The translations under genes were made by a program, and so were the position numbers. A stretch of DNA of 64,000 nt, taken from Hyposmocoma kahamanoa. Taxonomy: Eukaryota > Arthropoda > Insecta > Lepidoptera > Cosmopterigidae. The stretch is taken from NCBI RefSeq assembly GCF_003589595.1, contig NW_020653716.1, positions 718,754 to 782,753 on the forward strand, written 5' to 3'. The notes below the pieces were generated by a model. That model made no database searches. It saw nothing but the letters and a program-made list of their open reading frames with translations, and was not told the origin of the DNA. Below are positions 33,004 to 43,100 of the stretch, piece by piece (positions within the stretch are counted from its first letter, which is position 1; each line of letters opens with the position of its first letter).

Positions 33004-33231
33004 CATTGACTTACAATTATATGGACGTCGGGTCCGCGCTAAAAAGTGTCCGCACTTGTAAGGCGCTAAAATTGTATACAGAGCGCGACACTCCGCTTTA
33101 GTCTTCATTTGTTCTACGGACAGCGCGATACTGCGATGACATAACAATTTAAATTTCGAATAGGTTGACTTGGGACATTTTTTTCGTGGTTTTTGTATTA
33201 GACCCGTCGTCCATTTATTTGTAAGTCAATG
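33004..33231. mobile_element. hAT-like MITE, 228 bp, exact 8-bp TSD
   Basis: CATTGACTTACAA begins and TTGTAAGTCAATG ends the element, and similarity extends to about 30 bp (ATGGACGNCGGGTC). CTGTAAAT flanks both sides (32,996-33,003 and 33,232-33,239). Confidence 0.8.
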
Positions 33232-33303
33232 CTGTAAATTGAAATAGTTACAAATCTACTAGTTACTAATTTTTGGTTGTTGATCAAATATCCTAATAGA
33301 AAC

Positions 33304-33395
33304 AGGATTGATGGTTAATAAATTAGTAATAGGATTGATTGTTATTAACTAAGTAACAGGATCGATTGGCACTAAATAAGTAATAGGATCGTTTT
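33304..33395. repeat. short tandem repeat, unit about 27-30 bp
   Basis: AGGATTGATTGTTA, then TTAACTAAGTAAC and variants repeat three to four times (units starting AGGATTGATG, AGGATTGATT, AGGATCGATT, AGGATCG). Confidence 0.6.
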
Positions 33396-33741
33396 TGACA
33401 TTCCGTACCATAGTATAGAGGACCTTTTTATAAACACCGAAAATTTAATTAGTAAGTATACGTACGTACGGACGGCAGCATATGAAGCTATACGTTGAAC
33501 GATCTTGTTCCATTGCTCTGGAGGCGATATTCGACCAAAAGTGTATAGCTTGATGTGCTGTTGACTGTACATTTGATTATTTTTCGTAAAGACGACTAAA
33601 TTGAAAATCAAATATAGTAAAAATAAAATATATAGCAAAAATGGTTAGTAGTTATTTAATTAATAACTATTGTAACTATAGTGAAAAAATAGGGTGGTTT
33701 GCATTAATATTAGACATAACTGGTTGAGGACTGTACCACCT

Positions 33742-34604
33742 TTTTTTTTTTTTGTTAATCCGGGGGAATCTGCTTACAGATACCCCGGCCCCGCAGGGGC
33801 AGAGCCGGGGTTATGTGGGACTGGGCTGAACCCTGAAGGGGAGCAGCCCGACCGCACTAAACCCCCGGAGTGTTCCTCCTCTCCGCTGTAGGTGGGGGTA
33901 CGGGTACGCTGTTGCATTCGTCCGCGCCCCCACCAGCGGCTGGCCGCGCCCTGCGCAGCCCCTCCTCGAGAACAGGAGACACATCGGTCCCCCGACTCCG
34001 AATGTGAGGCTCGCCGAACACCAGACGAGCCTTCCATCCCGGGCCCCTTTATGCTGGGCAACAAACTCCCCCGAGTCCGCTACCCAGGGGCCATGGGGGG
34101 CCAGGACAGCATCCACTCAACTGTGAAGTTCAGTGGCTGCTCCCCCAGCCCCCGCGGCGGATCTGATGGCAGGCTCCGCCGCAACACCTAACGCGCTTCC
34201 GCGCGGACTCTCCGAAGAGAGTCCCTTGGAGCGCCCACCACGGGCCAACCGCCCACGTTCGGCCGCGGAGGATAGGACGAGCGGCAACGACACACCGACA
34301 CGTCTCTTCCCCCGCGGCCCCGCCGCCACTGCATCATTGAAAGCGGTGCAGCCCCGCTAGGGTCGCGGAGGACAGGACGAGCGGCAACGACACACCGACA
34401 CGTTTCTCCCCCTGCGACTCTCCTCCTCGCTCATCCGCGCGGTCCCGCTGGCCAAACGAGCCCCGCGCGGAACGCCCTCCTCCTCGGGCCAGCCTACCAC
34501 CATCGGCCGGCCCCGTGGGTTCCTCTTAGCTTCACCGTGGGATGAAATCGACCACGGCTACTAGAGCCCCCCCGCCACGACAAGGCTGGAACCCCTTCGG
34601 GGGG
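33742..34604 (-). mobile_element. GC-rich retroposed element with poly(A) and 14-bp TSD
   Basis: GGACTGTACCACCT occurs at 33,728-33,741 and 34,605-34,618, an exact target-site duplication. The T run at 33,742-33,753 is the poly(A) tail of a minus-strand insertion. The interior is strongly GC-rich, unlike its surroundings. It has open frames on both strands and an internal direct repeat (GAGCGGCAACGACACACCGA at about 34,279 and 34,381). No reverse transcriptase motif is visible, so it is a non-autonomous or 5'-deleted non-LTR element. Confidence 0.8.
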
Positions 34605-34757
34605 GGACTGTACCACCTCAGTCAACCGTGACCATGGGATGGGACCTGTAAAGGGACCGAAACGTCGGTTTGTTTGAAAAAACAAATATACGCGATTTAA
34701 ATCCGGAAAATTAGTTTCATTTCCTATGTGTAACAATCGCGAAAACCTAAGAACTCA
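34605..34757 (+). repeat. Penelope-like terminal fragment, best copy
   Basis: GACCATGGGATGGGACCTGT, AAAGGGACCGAAACGTCGGT and AAACAAATATACGCGATTTA are followed by TGTGTAACAATCGCGAAAAC then CTAAGAACTC. This is the fullest of the four related fragments, and it was the target of the GC-rich insertion. Confidence 0.55.
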
Positions 34758-34759
34758 AA

Positions 34760-35700
34760 TATAGGATTTTTATTTTTTATTTTATTGTGACTCGGCAAAA
34801 TGACTGTAAGGTTTTTCATTATTTGATAATGTACACTGTTATCAGATAAGCTGTTATACCGCTGTTTACTAGTTTTGTTTAGAACATACAACATAAAACA
34901 ACATGTTATTGATTATAGCTATTGAATATTGTGTAGTGTTTATCAGATGGTTAAATTTCTTAAATTTTTTGTAACTTTTATTTTCTCGTGTAACATGTAC
35001 CTACCTTTTAATTTTAAGGCAATTTTCGTAATTTTTGAGGGAATTCCAACCGTATTTTGTTATCACATGCATGCTTTTTTTCTTTACTATAGCAAAGCGA
35101 CGTGCTCTTTAGCTCCGATATCTATTAAATTTTTCGAGCCGACGGATTAAGTAACGAAGATTATTTAAGTTGATAAATTCTAGTACTTACTATATATTGT
35201 ATATAGAACAATACAATACAATGTAATAAATTATATTGAAATAAAATAAATTCTTGTTGTTTATGAATCGTCGGATTATTCTCTATACGAACGATAATCA
35301 TCATTTGAATCCTCAATAACATGTTTTTTTCTTAAGTACCTAGTTACACAAATTTTCAAACGCCACATCACGATCCCAATCAGATAATATTATCTTTTTT
35401 TATATACCCTCACGATTAAAACTTCTTCATAAATAAAATCAATTGCTATAAAAAAATCGAATCGGAAACGCATTAGGAACAATGACGTCACTACAAGCGC
35501 TATTTAGTGATGGAAACAGTGGTGCCAGATTAGGCTATTTCGAAGGGTCGTGCGGCGACAAAAAAGCGATCGACGATATTTAGGCTATTTTTTAATTAGG
35601 AAAAGGCGATTTTAGGCTACTTAATAAAATGTCTGGGGAATCACAAACTTGTGTGGGGATTTTGTGGGGAATTGGAAAAATAAGAATTCTGCTTTCCTAA
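34760..35700. other. intergenic DNA without recognised genes
   Basis: AT-rich. From 35,530 to 35,620 the phrase TTAGGCTATTT or TTAGGCTACTT occurs several times, suggesting decayed repeat copies. No gene is supported. Confidence 0.4.
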
Positions 35701-35770
35701 CTATTAACATTGGCAACACAGGCTTGGGCGAATATCGGCTACTTGGCGCACATAAAATGGAGAATTAACT

Positions 35771-36064
35771 TTGCAAAACTCTGGCAACACTGATGGGAAA
35801 CCTTCTCCGGCACTAAAGCGTTTGAATAAATCGAAGACGCGGATGCAGCACGTATTTACGCTGCAGAGGCGCGTACGTCCGTTATTCGCGACTCTTCCGT
35901 CGCGCACCTGCAGCGGCGCACATGCACCCACGGTTAGGGCGACCTCTTTGCTTAACCAATTGCTCGCACTGCAGTCGCGTGCCGACGTATTCGGAGACAG
36001 TTCGAAGCAATTTTTCAAATATGCCGTATTATTCCTAAATGAATATTTATGTAAAGCAGAATAA
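35771..36064 (+). other. unassigned 97-codon open frame
   Basis: The frame reads MQNSGNTDGKPSPALKRLN and later RVRPLFATLPSRTCSGAHAP and QFFKYAVLFLNEYLCKAE before TAA. Its middle is GC-richer than the flanks, and the opposite strand is open too. I do not recognise it. It may be a small gene, an exon fragment or part of a repeat. Confidence 0.2.
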
Positions 36065-36299
36065 TAATATAAATTGTATTATATAAATTATTATTATTAC
36101 ATTTCTTTGACTAGCATATAAGTGTTTCGGCTCATGCTGTGAACTTATTATGTAATTATTATAATAAATAAATAAATTTGTTTATTATTTAGAACAATGA
36201 TTTTTTTCAAGTATTTGTTCATTATATTATAAGAAGCCGTAAAATAATACGATAATAATATAATTAAGTTCTTTATTAATAGGTGTTTTGAAAAAAAGT

Positions 36300-37010
36300 T
36301 ACGCCGGAAAACTAAAAAAAAAACAAAAAGTTTTGTAGAATATTTTCATAACATTTTCTAAGGTCTTAAGAATTATCATCCCTTTGTTTCCCAAATCGTA
36401 CAGAATCGAGAACTGTGTTGCATCAAGTGAACATCACTAATCATAAAATTTGACCAAAAACATGACGAAGCGACCGTACCACGAAACTGAATGCATTATA
36501 CGAAAGTATAGCTTGTTCGATATTCATGGCCTACTAAAGAAGGAGCACAAGTGTACCGCCACCAACCAAGTAAAAACTGCAATGTATTACACTCGTTGCA
36601 TTTTTGTTTTCTCGAAATTTATTCAAAATGAAAAGAATTTGTTTTAAAATAAATTATGCATATTCTGATTATAAAATTACATAACTGTGGAAGGAAACGT
36701 CCTTGGTTAATCCTCCTTTTCATAGCTGTGGTATTTTTGCAGTTTCTATGGCATAATTAAAAATTTTTCGCATTTTCGACTGATGTTTAACTACGGTAAC
36801 GGCTAAAGAAGATTTAATCACTAATACGTCCGAGCGCGTTCTAATAAGCGTAGCAGCGGCAGCGGGGACTAAGGGTCGTATTCCAGAACTCTATGAAGTC
36901 AGGACTTGAGTATTGAGTAGAGTTCTGGAATACCCTAAGCGTTTTATAGCTTACATTGGGCACGCAAGTAGGTACACTTGCGGCGTCTATTCAGATATGT
37001 ATAATGTCTG
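36300..37010 (+). repeat. repeat family G, long copy, with a MITE inside
   Basis: It is collinear with 57,360-57,990: TCGAGAACTGTGTTGCATCA, GACCGTACCACGAAACTGAA, TTCGATATTCATGGCCTACT, AAATAAATTATGCATATTCT, and TAGGTACACTTGCGGCGTCT at the end. A 65-codon open frame (MTKRPYHETECIIRKYSLF) lies inside but is broken in the other copy. A Harbinger-like MITE sits at 36,873-36,935. Confidence 0.65.
36873..36935. mobile_element. PIF/Harbinger-like MITE, deleted copy
   Basis: GGGTCGTATTCCAGAACTCT and the complement AGAGTTCTGGAATACCC face each other. TAA flanks both ends (36,870-36,872 and 36,936-36,938). It is a 63-bp internally deleted sister of 55,810-55,974. Confidence 0.8.
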
Positions 37011-37235
37011 TGACTGGGCCCTTGAAATGTGTAGTATCTCTTTAGTTTGCGCCCTTAAAATAGTTTTTTTTGCCTATTTATTTAATATATCTAAGATCAA
37101 TACACTGTGCCGTTTGTTTTATTGTTACGAAAGTCGAATTAAACTATTATTTAACTTAAATCTGTTTATTGAATTAATAAAACTTATGATTAAAAACTAA
37201 CATTGACGTCAAAAATCTAGTTCTTATGCTAACAT

Positions 37236-37707
37236 AGGTCTTGGACTGGGGTTCCCTACTTGAGATAGAATGCCGTTTGATCGAACATTAATTGCTCGAA
37301 AACGTTGGCTCGATTGTCTATTTGACCCATGAATCGTGAGCTCGACGGTTTGCCATATCGATGCATCAAAATCTCGAAAGAACATTTGCTCTAACGATCA
37401 ACAGCAAAAAAATTGATTTCTCCAAAAGAATGGAGCCTCTTGTTCGCACCTTGAAATGTAAAAAAATTTATAAAATACGACATATAGACTACGAATATAG
37501 AATACGACGTAACTAAATATTTCGAGAAATAACTTTTTTGGCTGTTGATCGTTAGAGCAAATGTTCTTTCGAGATTTTGATGCATCCATGTGGCAAACCT
37601 TAGAACTCACGATTCACAGGTGAAATGGACAATCGAGCCGTTTTCGAGCAATTAATGTTCGATCAAACGGCATTCTATCTCAAGTAGAGTATCCATTGGA
37701 CTGACCC
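37236..37707. mobile_element. long foldback element, arms about 180 bp
   Basis: The left arm runs from CCCTACTTGAGATAGAATGC through GTTTGATCGAACATTAATTG to AACGATCAACAGCAAAAAAA. It is repeated in reverse complement from TTTTTTGGCTGTTGATCGTT to GGCATTCTATCTCAAGTAG. Arms are highly similar with a few mismatches; the loop is about 100 bp. Any transcript across it would form a long hairpin. Confidence 0.85.
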
Positions 37708-37787
37708 ATAAGCCTGTTTGATCAGCTCAGACAAGACTAATTTTTTTATAACATTTTTCTTTTCAATTTATTAATAGGAAGTTTAAG

Positions 37788-38157
37788 GTTAAGAACTCAC
37801 GAAGCGGTTCTCTTCCGTAAAATGAAGATGTGTAAGTAAAATGTCGTAGCACATTTCACGACGTATTTTTCGCCCGTGGCTAGGAAAGACGGTTGCTTGC
37901 GGTAGCCGCAGCGTCCGCAGGGTACTAATAGAACCGCGCGGGATGTGGTCACCCCAGCGCTTGGCGGCCGGCGCCCGCGCACTCTGCGGTTGGTGCGTCA
38001 AACTTCGCAGGCGACGATCTCGATCGATCGTAAATAATCGCGCGACTTGCGATATCTCCCATCAAGTTTGCGATCAGCGGTGTTATAAGTATTAAAATAA
38101 AACAGATGTCCTACAGCCACGGCGGGCGCAGGAGAAGACCGCTTCGTGAGTTCTTAG
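37788..38157. mobile_element. TIR element with GC-rich core
   Basis: TTAAGAACTCACGAAGCGGT and ACCGCTTCGTGAGTTCTTAG are the inverted ends. The core is GC-rich with a 60-70-codon minus-strand frame (GDHIPRGSISTLRTLRLPQA) of unknown origin. No clear target-site duplication was found. Confidence 0.65.
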
Positions 38158-38509
38158 CCCAGGATACCTACCATTATAACTTAAATAAATCCAATAACCC
38201 ACCGCTTTCGTTACAAAATAAAACTTAAATGTTACAATATAACAACTAACTTTCAACTAAAAAATAGTGTAAGGCACATCATTGCCGATGTCTTATAAAA
38301 ATATAATGCTTTTATACTTAATCGTAAATCTTATTCTAAAATTAATGCAATTTGATCTGTATTTCATATTTTCTCTGATACATTGTGTTTATTACAGAAT
38401 GCTACATTAAACTACAGCAGAGAACAAAAAAGTAGCCCTACAGTTTAAATATGTCAGATTTCACTATGAATATTATCATAAATATCTATAACATGTTTAT
38501 AAAAAAAAC

Positions 38510-38760
38510 TGACCTCAAAAGTCTCGTGAAATTACACCTATTCAAGTTTCATTTAAATCCGTTAACGGAAAGTGGGTGAGATCCAACAAACTTGATTCAA
38601 CCACAATTTGTCACCCTTATAGGTGGAATATTTTCATCAATTTTGAATGGGACCACTACTGAGGTACCCCTTTTCAAGAAAAGAAAGAATCATTGTAATC
38701 GGTTTACAAATGTCGGAGTAATCGCGTATCGAATTGCGTTAGCCTATATAATTATAGGTA
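38510..38760 (-). repeat. lepidopteran 'AACCGACTTC' interspersed repeat
   Basis: ACTGACCTCAAAAGTCTCGT, ATTTAAATCCGTTAACGGAA, TGGGACCACTACTGAGGTAC, ATCGGTTTACAAATGTCGGA and GTAATCGCGTATCG are the reverse of the usual repeat order. It aligns with 28,055-28,275. Confidence 0.65.
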
Positions 38761-38764
38761 TTTC

Positions 38765-38990
38765 GTAGCGGTAGAACTCCTTGTGAAAGAGTTCGTCCAG
38801 GGAAGTACCTTACCTATTTCTGCCGCCAAGCAGTAATGTGTTCCGGAATAGAAGGGTAAGGTGCTAGAGAAATTACAGGCACATGGGACTTGTCAACTTA
38901 TGTGTCAAGGTGTCGGGCGCAGTGGCCGTGTCTCTCAGATATGTGTGATTAAAAACTCTTGAGTGACACTGCAATTGTTAGGGACCAGGC
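38765..38990 (+). repeat. interspersed repeat, family E
   Basis: GTAGAACTCCTTGTGAAAGA, GTACCTTACCTATTTCTGCC and AAGGTGTCGGGCGCAGTGGC are shared with 10,715-10,945, followed by the TGACACTGCAATTGTTA end. Confidence 0.6.
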
Positions 38991-39449
38991 ACACAATTTC
39001 GGAACGTATCAAACTACCAAGGAATTAGCGGCATGGTTTAATGTTAGCATACCCTCAATATGACATGGCACTTCAACAATGACGGCGAAAATGTTTTGCT
39101 GCGAGCAAAATAGTTTCACCATTATTGCTCCATGATAACGTAAGATCTGTTACTGCTCGAGAAACAGTTTTAACACCATAAGACCTGCAGTTAGACACCA
39201 TCCGTCATCCTATATTCTCGACGAACCGCGCCCTAACAGAAAAAAATTGCTTCCCTGGAAGAAGTAAAAAAGCTTTCATACGAGTTCTATCGCAAAGGTT
39301 TGAATGACCTTCCAATTAGATGGCACAAATGTATAGACAACGAATGTGAATTATTACTTTGATTAAACAAATATATTTTATCTTACACAAAAATTGTTTT
39401 GATTTTTCAGTACAAAATGGCAATTTTATACTTCAACCCCTAATTATTA

Positions 39450-39712
39450 TTAAAAAAAAGGCACACGCCTCCTTTCACAATGAGAGAGCTTGGGTTGTAG
39501 TTCCCACGCCGGCCTAACATGGATTATATATTGCTTTGCAGGTTTTCTCACGATGTTGTCCTTCATCGATTCATGGTTAAAATTTTTTTGCACATAAATT
39601 CCGAAAACTCAGAGGTGCAGACCCGGATTGAAACCCACGACCTGCTGCACCTGCACCACTGCTTGAGAGGCGGTAGGTCAAACCAAAGACTACCAAGCCT
39701 GTAGTATAAACT
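39450..39712 (+). repeat. lepidopteran interspersed repeat with 'TTTTCTCACGATGTTGTCCT'
   Basis: The order GGCACACGCCTCCTTTCACA, GGTTTTCTCACGATGTTGTC, CTTCATCGATTCATGGTTAA and GAAAACTCAGAGGTGCAGAC, then a CCCGGATTGAAACCCACGAC block, is a repeat type I know from moth and butterfly genomes. It supports the order-level assignment. Confidence 0.65.
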
Positions 39713-39923
39713 AACCCTGTATTTTTATATCAGAGTTGCCTGAAATGAAAACAATCTCCAATTCGTTGTACTACTTACTGCACAACCTGTATAAGTGTTA
39801 TACTATTTTAGGATAGCCCCAAACTGACATGAATCAAGCGGACATTCTCCGACTTAGCCGCTATTGATAACTCTGTCTGCATGTTCTTTTGCTCCGTGTC
39901 TCTTTTAAATAAAGGTGTGTTAC

Positions 39924-40148
39924 CTAATCAGCGGTAATTTTTTCAGCTTCTGCATCATCACTGATTTTGATTAGGATGTCCTGTATAACCTGGTCGATAG
40001 TGTGTGTATCGAGCATGCGAGCAATGTTCTTGTCTTCTACCACATAAAGGAATAAATGCTTGGAGTTTTCACGCAGGCACTGTACTCGAGACCATTTCTC
40101 ACGATCGGCTGGTTTCGCGCCGCAGTGGTCGATCACTTTTTCTAGAAC
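39924..40148 (-). CDS. zinc-finger gene exon 10 (C-terminus)
   Basis: Acceptor AATTGCAG. It encodes [39 protein letters not shown] and [20 protein letters not shown], then TAG. Confidence 0.92.
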   Translation of the reverse strand, partial: VLEKVIDHCGAKPADREKWSRVQCLRENSKHLFLYVVEDKNIARMLDTHTIDQVIQDILIKISDDAEAEKITAD

Positions 40149-43100
40149 CTGCAATTGTAATGTTTTCGAGTCAATGGTATTATTTTTTTTAATTAAAAAT
40201 AACTGCGCATTTGAGCTCCATCTCATCTGATGGAAAGTGATTATGAGGTCGACGGTGGAGCATGCACATAATAAAGAGTGCGTATTCTCTCTGGCCTTGA
40301 AAAGTAAGATTGCGGCCAGGGAATTTCTCTCTACAGACGTTAGACATATAAATGTGGAAGTGTTTCGCTTCGTAGGACTTGGTATATTTACAACATAGGG
40401 GCGGAATTAAATCATGCAATTCCATCCAACACTCTATATCACATCCTGTATGAATATCGATAAGCAAGCAACTTTACAGCAGTGTTCAAGGCTCAGCAGC
40501 TTCGCCTCAAATCCGGGTAACCTATAAGCCTCTTGGCATGCATTTCAACTGAATCCAAGGGGGCCAGTTGGTATTCAGCAGAAAATTCCTAACTTGTTTA
40601 TTAATAAAATTTAAGTGCGCATTTGACCTCCATCTCACGCGATGGAAAGTGATGATGAAGTCGACGATGGAGCATGCACACCTAAAAAATGCCTATCGCC
40701 TTGAAAAGGCCCAAGTTATGCCGTTCGGGGAACTAGTCTGCAGGCAAAGAATTCCATTCCATAGCCGTTCGCCATATAAACGTGGAATCCTTGGCATATC
40801 CACAACTATATAACTCTATTTTAAATTAGTTTAAGGTTAGTGAATCAGTAATAAATTATTAAATATAATAATTACCCTATCGACGGTCTCCTCCGGCCAG
40901 CCGAAGAATTCCAGCAAGTCTTTATCGATAAGGTGCGAAAGCAGAAGCTTGAGGTTCTCTGCCAGCTCCTCTTCCGACATTAGAGGGTTCGACTCAATCT
41001 GAAATATAATTATTTACAGTTGAAATTTATTATATAATTATTCATATTATTAACCTACAGGTACTGGTCCACTAAAATATTATCTACCCACATTTTCTGG
41101 CGTTTTTCTACGAGATGACAATTGATCACGATTGCGACCGTCAGGAAGACGTCAAAAAAGATACATTTACGATAATTATAAATAATTGTGGAAGTAGACT
41201 AATGGTCAAGACACACTGAAAGAGCAGCGGCCAGAGAAGCATTTTTGGTGCAAAATTTTCTTGTAAAGAAAAAAGTTAAAATTGATTTGAATTGATAGAA
41301 TGTATATATATAAGTGATAGAATGTATATAGCGTGCAAGCTTTTAATGTTATTGGACTACATCAGTGGAATAAAGGTTTGCGTTATGGGCATTGGTTGCG
41401 GAGGACCAGGGTTTGCCTCCCGATAGGACCAATTTAAGAAAAATTAACTTTTCTAAATTGGTTCTGGTCTGGGTGTTCTGGGAAGTGCCTCAAAGTGAAT
41501 TCAGTTTCTCTGGTACTCATAGTACAGGGAAACTTCCTAGTCCATAGTTTAAGACTAGGCAATTAATTGGTGAGGTAGTCTGGCACATTATTATTATTAA
41601 TACTACAGACAACTGTTTGTTTTCTTTACCTTGAGAGACGTCGGTGGAACGACCTCTTCAGTGCCGTCAGTCTCCTGCATTCCGCCGTATAGAACACCCT
41701 CGCCGTAGTCCTGCAAGATCCGGTCTGCCTCCGCGTCCAACACGTTAAGTATTGCATCCAGTTCAGACTTTCGCACCCGCCCAGGATTCCCGACGACGTT
41801 CTAAGTGGACATCACCATGAATATATGTAGATAAGTTAATTCGACAATAAAAACAACAATTCAAACAAAAATTACTTATATTATTTACAAAAGTCAAAAT
41901 TGTTTATTTGCTAGAATACATTTAATAAGATCTTGTTATATAATTATTAACAGTGCAGTATTCAACGTTTACAGGTGTGCATAAAGTCATAAATTCTATG
42001 TTAGTATTGTATGTCTTAAATTCTAAGTATTCTTTAATTGTATAGAAACAGTGGTTCAATAAAAAAAATAGTAGATTGTACAACAACTGCATAAAACGCG
42101 CCATTTTACCCGAGTATCATAGTAGTATGGATACTTAAGTCGAGGGTAAAATGAGTTTTATCAACGAGTTATACACTCTGCTATTCACTTCGATTGCGAG
42201 GAAATTAAACAGTAATATTACAAATAAACGATTATTTAATTAAAATTGAATGTAAAATTACAACAATCAGACATTAAATGTGATGGTTTTTTTATTTTAT
42301 GCACTAGAGCATAAAGTCCTATTCTATGCAGCCTGCACCCAGCATAAATACGAACTTTAAGAGCATGAGAAGTGGAAAAATAGTTTTGATTCCAAAGTGA
42401 TTAGTATGTGACGTGTTAACGTGTGCGGTCTCGTGACACTCACCAATACTCGTCGCACGTGCCGCAAGTGTTCGTTGAACACCTGAGGATGCACCTTGCG
42501 CACGTGTCGCACGAGCTGTTCCCCGCGCACGTACGCGCGCGCGGCCACGCAGTACATGCAGCGGCGCGCGCGCTCCAGCGTGTGGTGCTGCAAGTGCCGC
42601 CGCATTTCCAGCTCCGTGCGAGACTGCCGGCCGCACACCTCGCAGGAGTACGCTGCGATGCAACTTATCAGATCACTGTCAGTCCTTACATTACGTGTCG
42701 CTCATTTAATTTTCGCTCACGTAATTTACATTACGTGTCGAATTAAGTACGTTAACACATCTGGATACCTCCAATGAAAGCCTATTTAATTTTTTGGTCC
42801 TTTGTTTTTATTTATTTTTTGTGTCTTCATTTTTTTTTCACAAAATTTGGGGAACGTAATATTAGTAAATAAAATAAGACTGTTTACATTAAAAACAGAA
42901 AATGGCCAAAAAATTAAGTTGAAGTAGTGTTGACATTTGAAGTTTACGTTTGAATAAAAATCGGCGGTAATTTTAAATTTATATAAAGTACACAAAGTTA
43001 TTAACACGTCACGAATTTGAAATGAAAGTTAAAAAAAAATATTCAAATCCATTTCCTGTAACATTACAAGAAGTACAATTGCGTCAATGGAGCACCAAAT

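Noticed and set aside
33774..34360. Several overlapping open frames as real genes
   Set aside because: They are a by-product of GC-rich sequence lacking AT-rich stop codons, inside a retroposed insert with a TSD.
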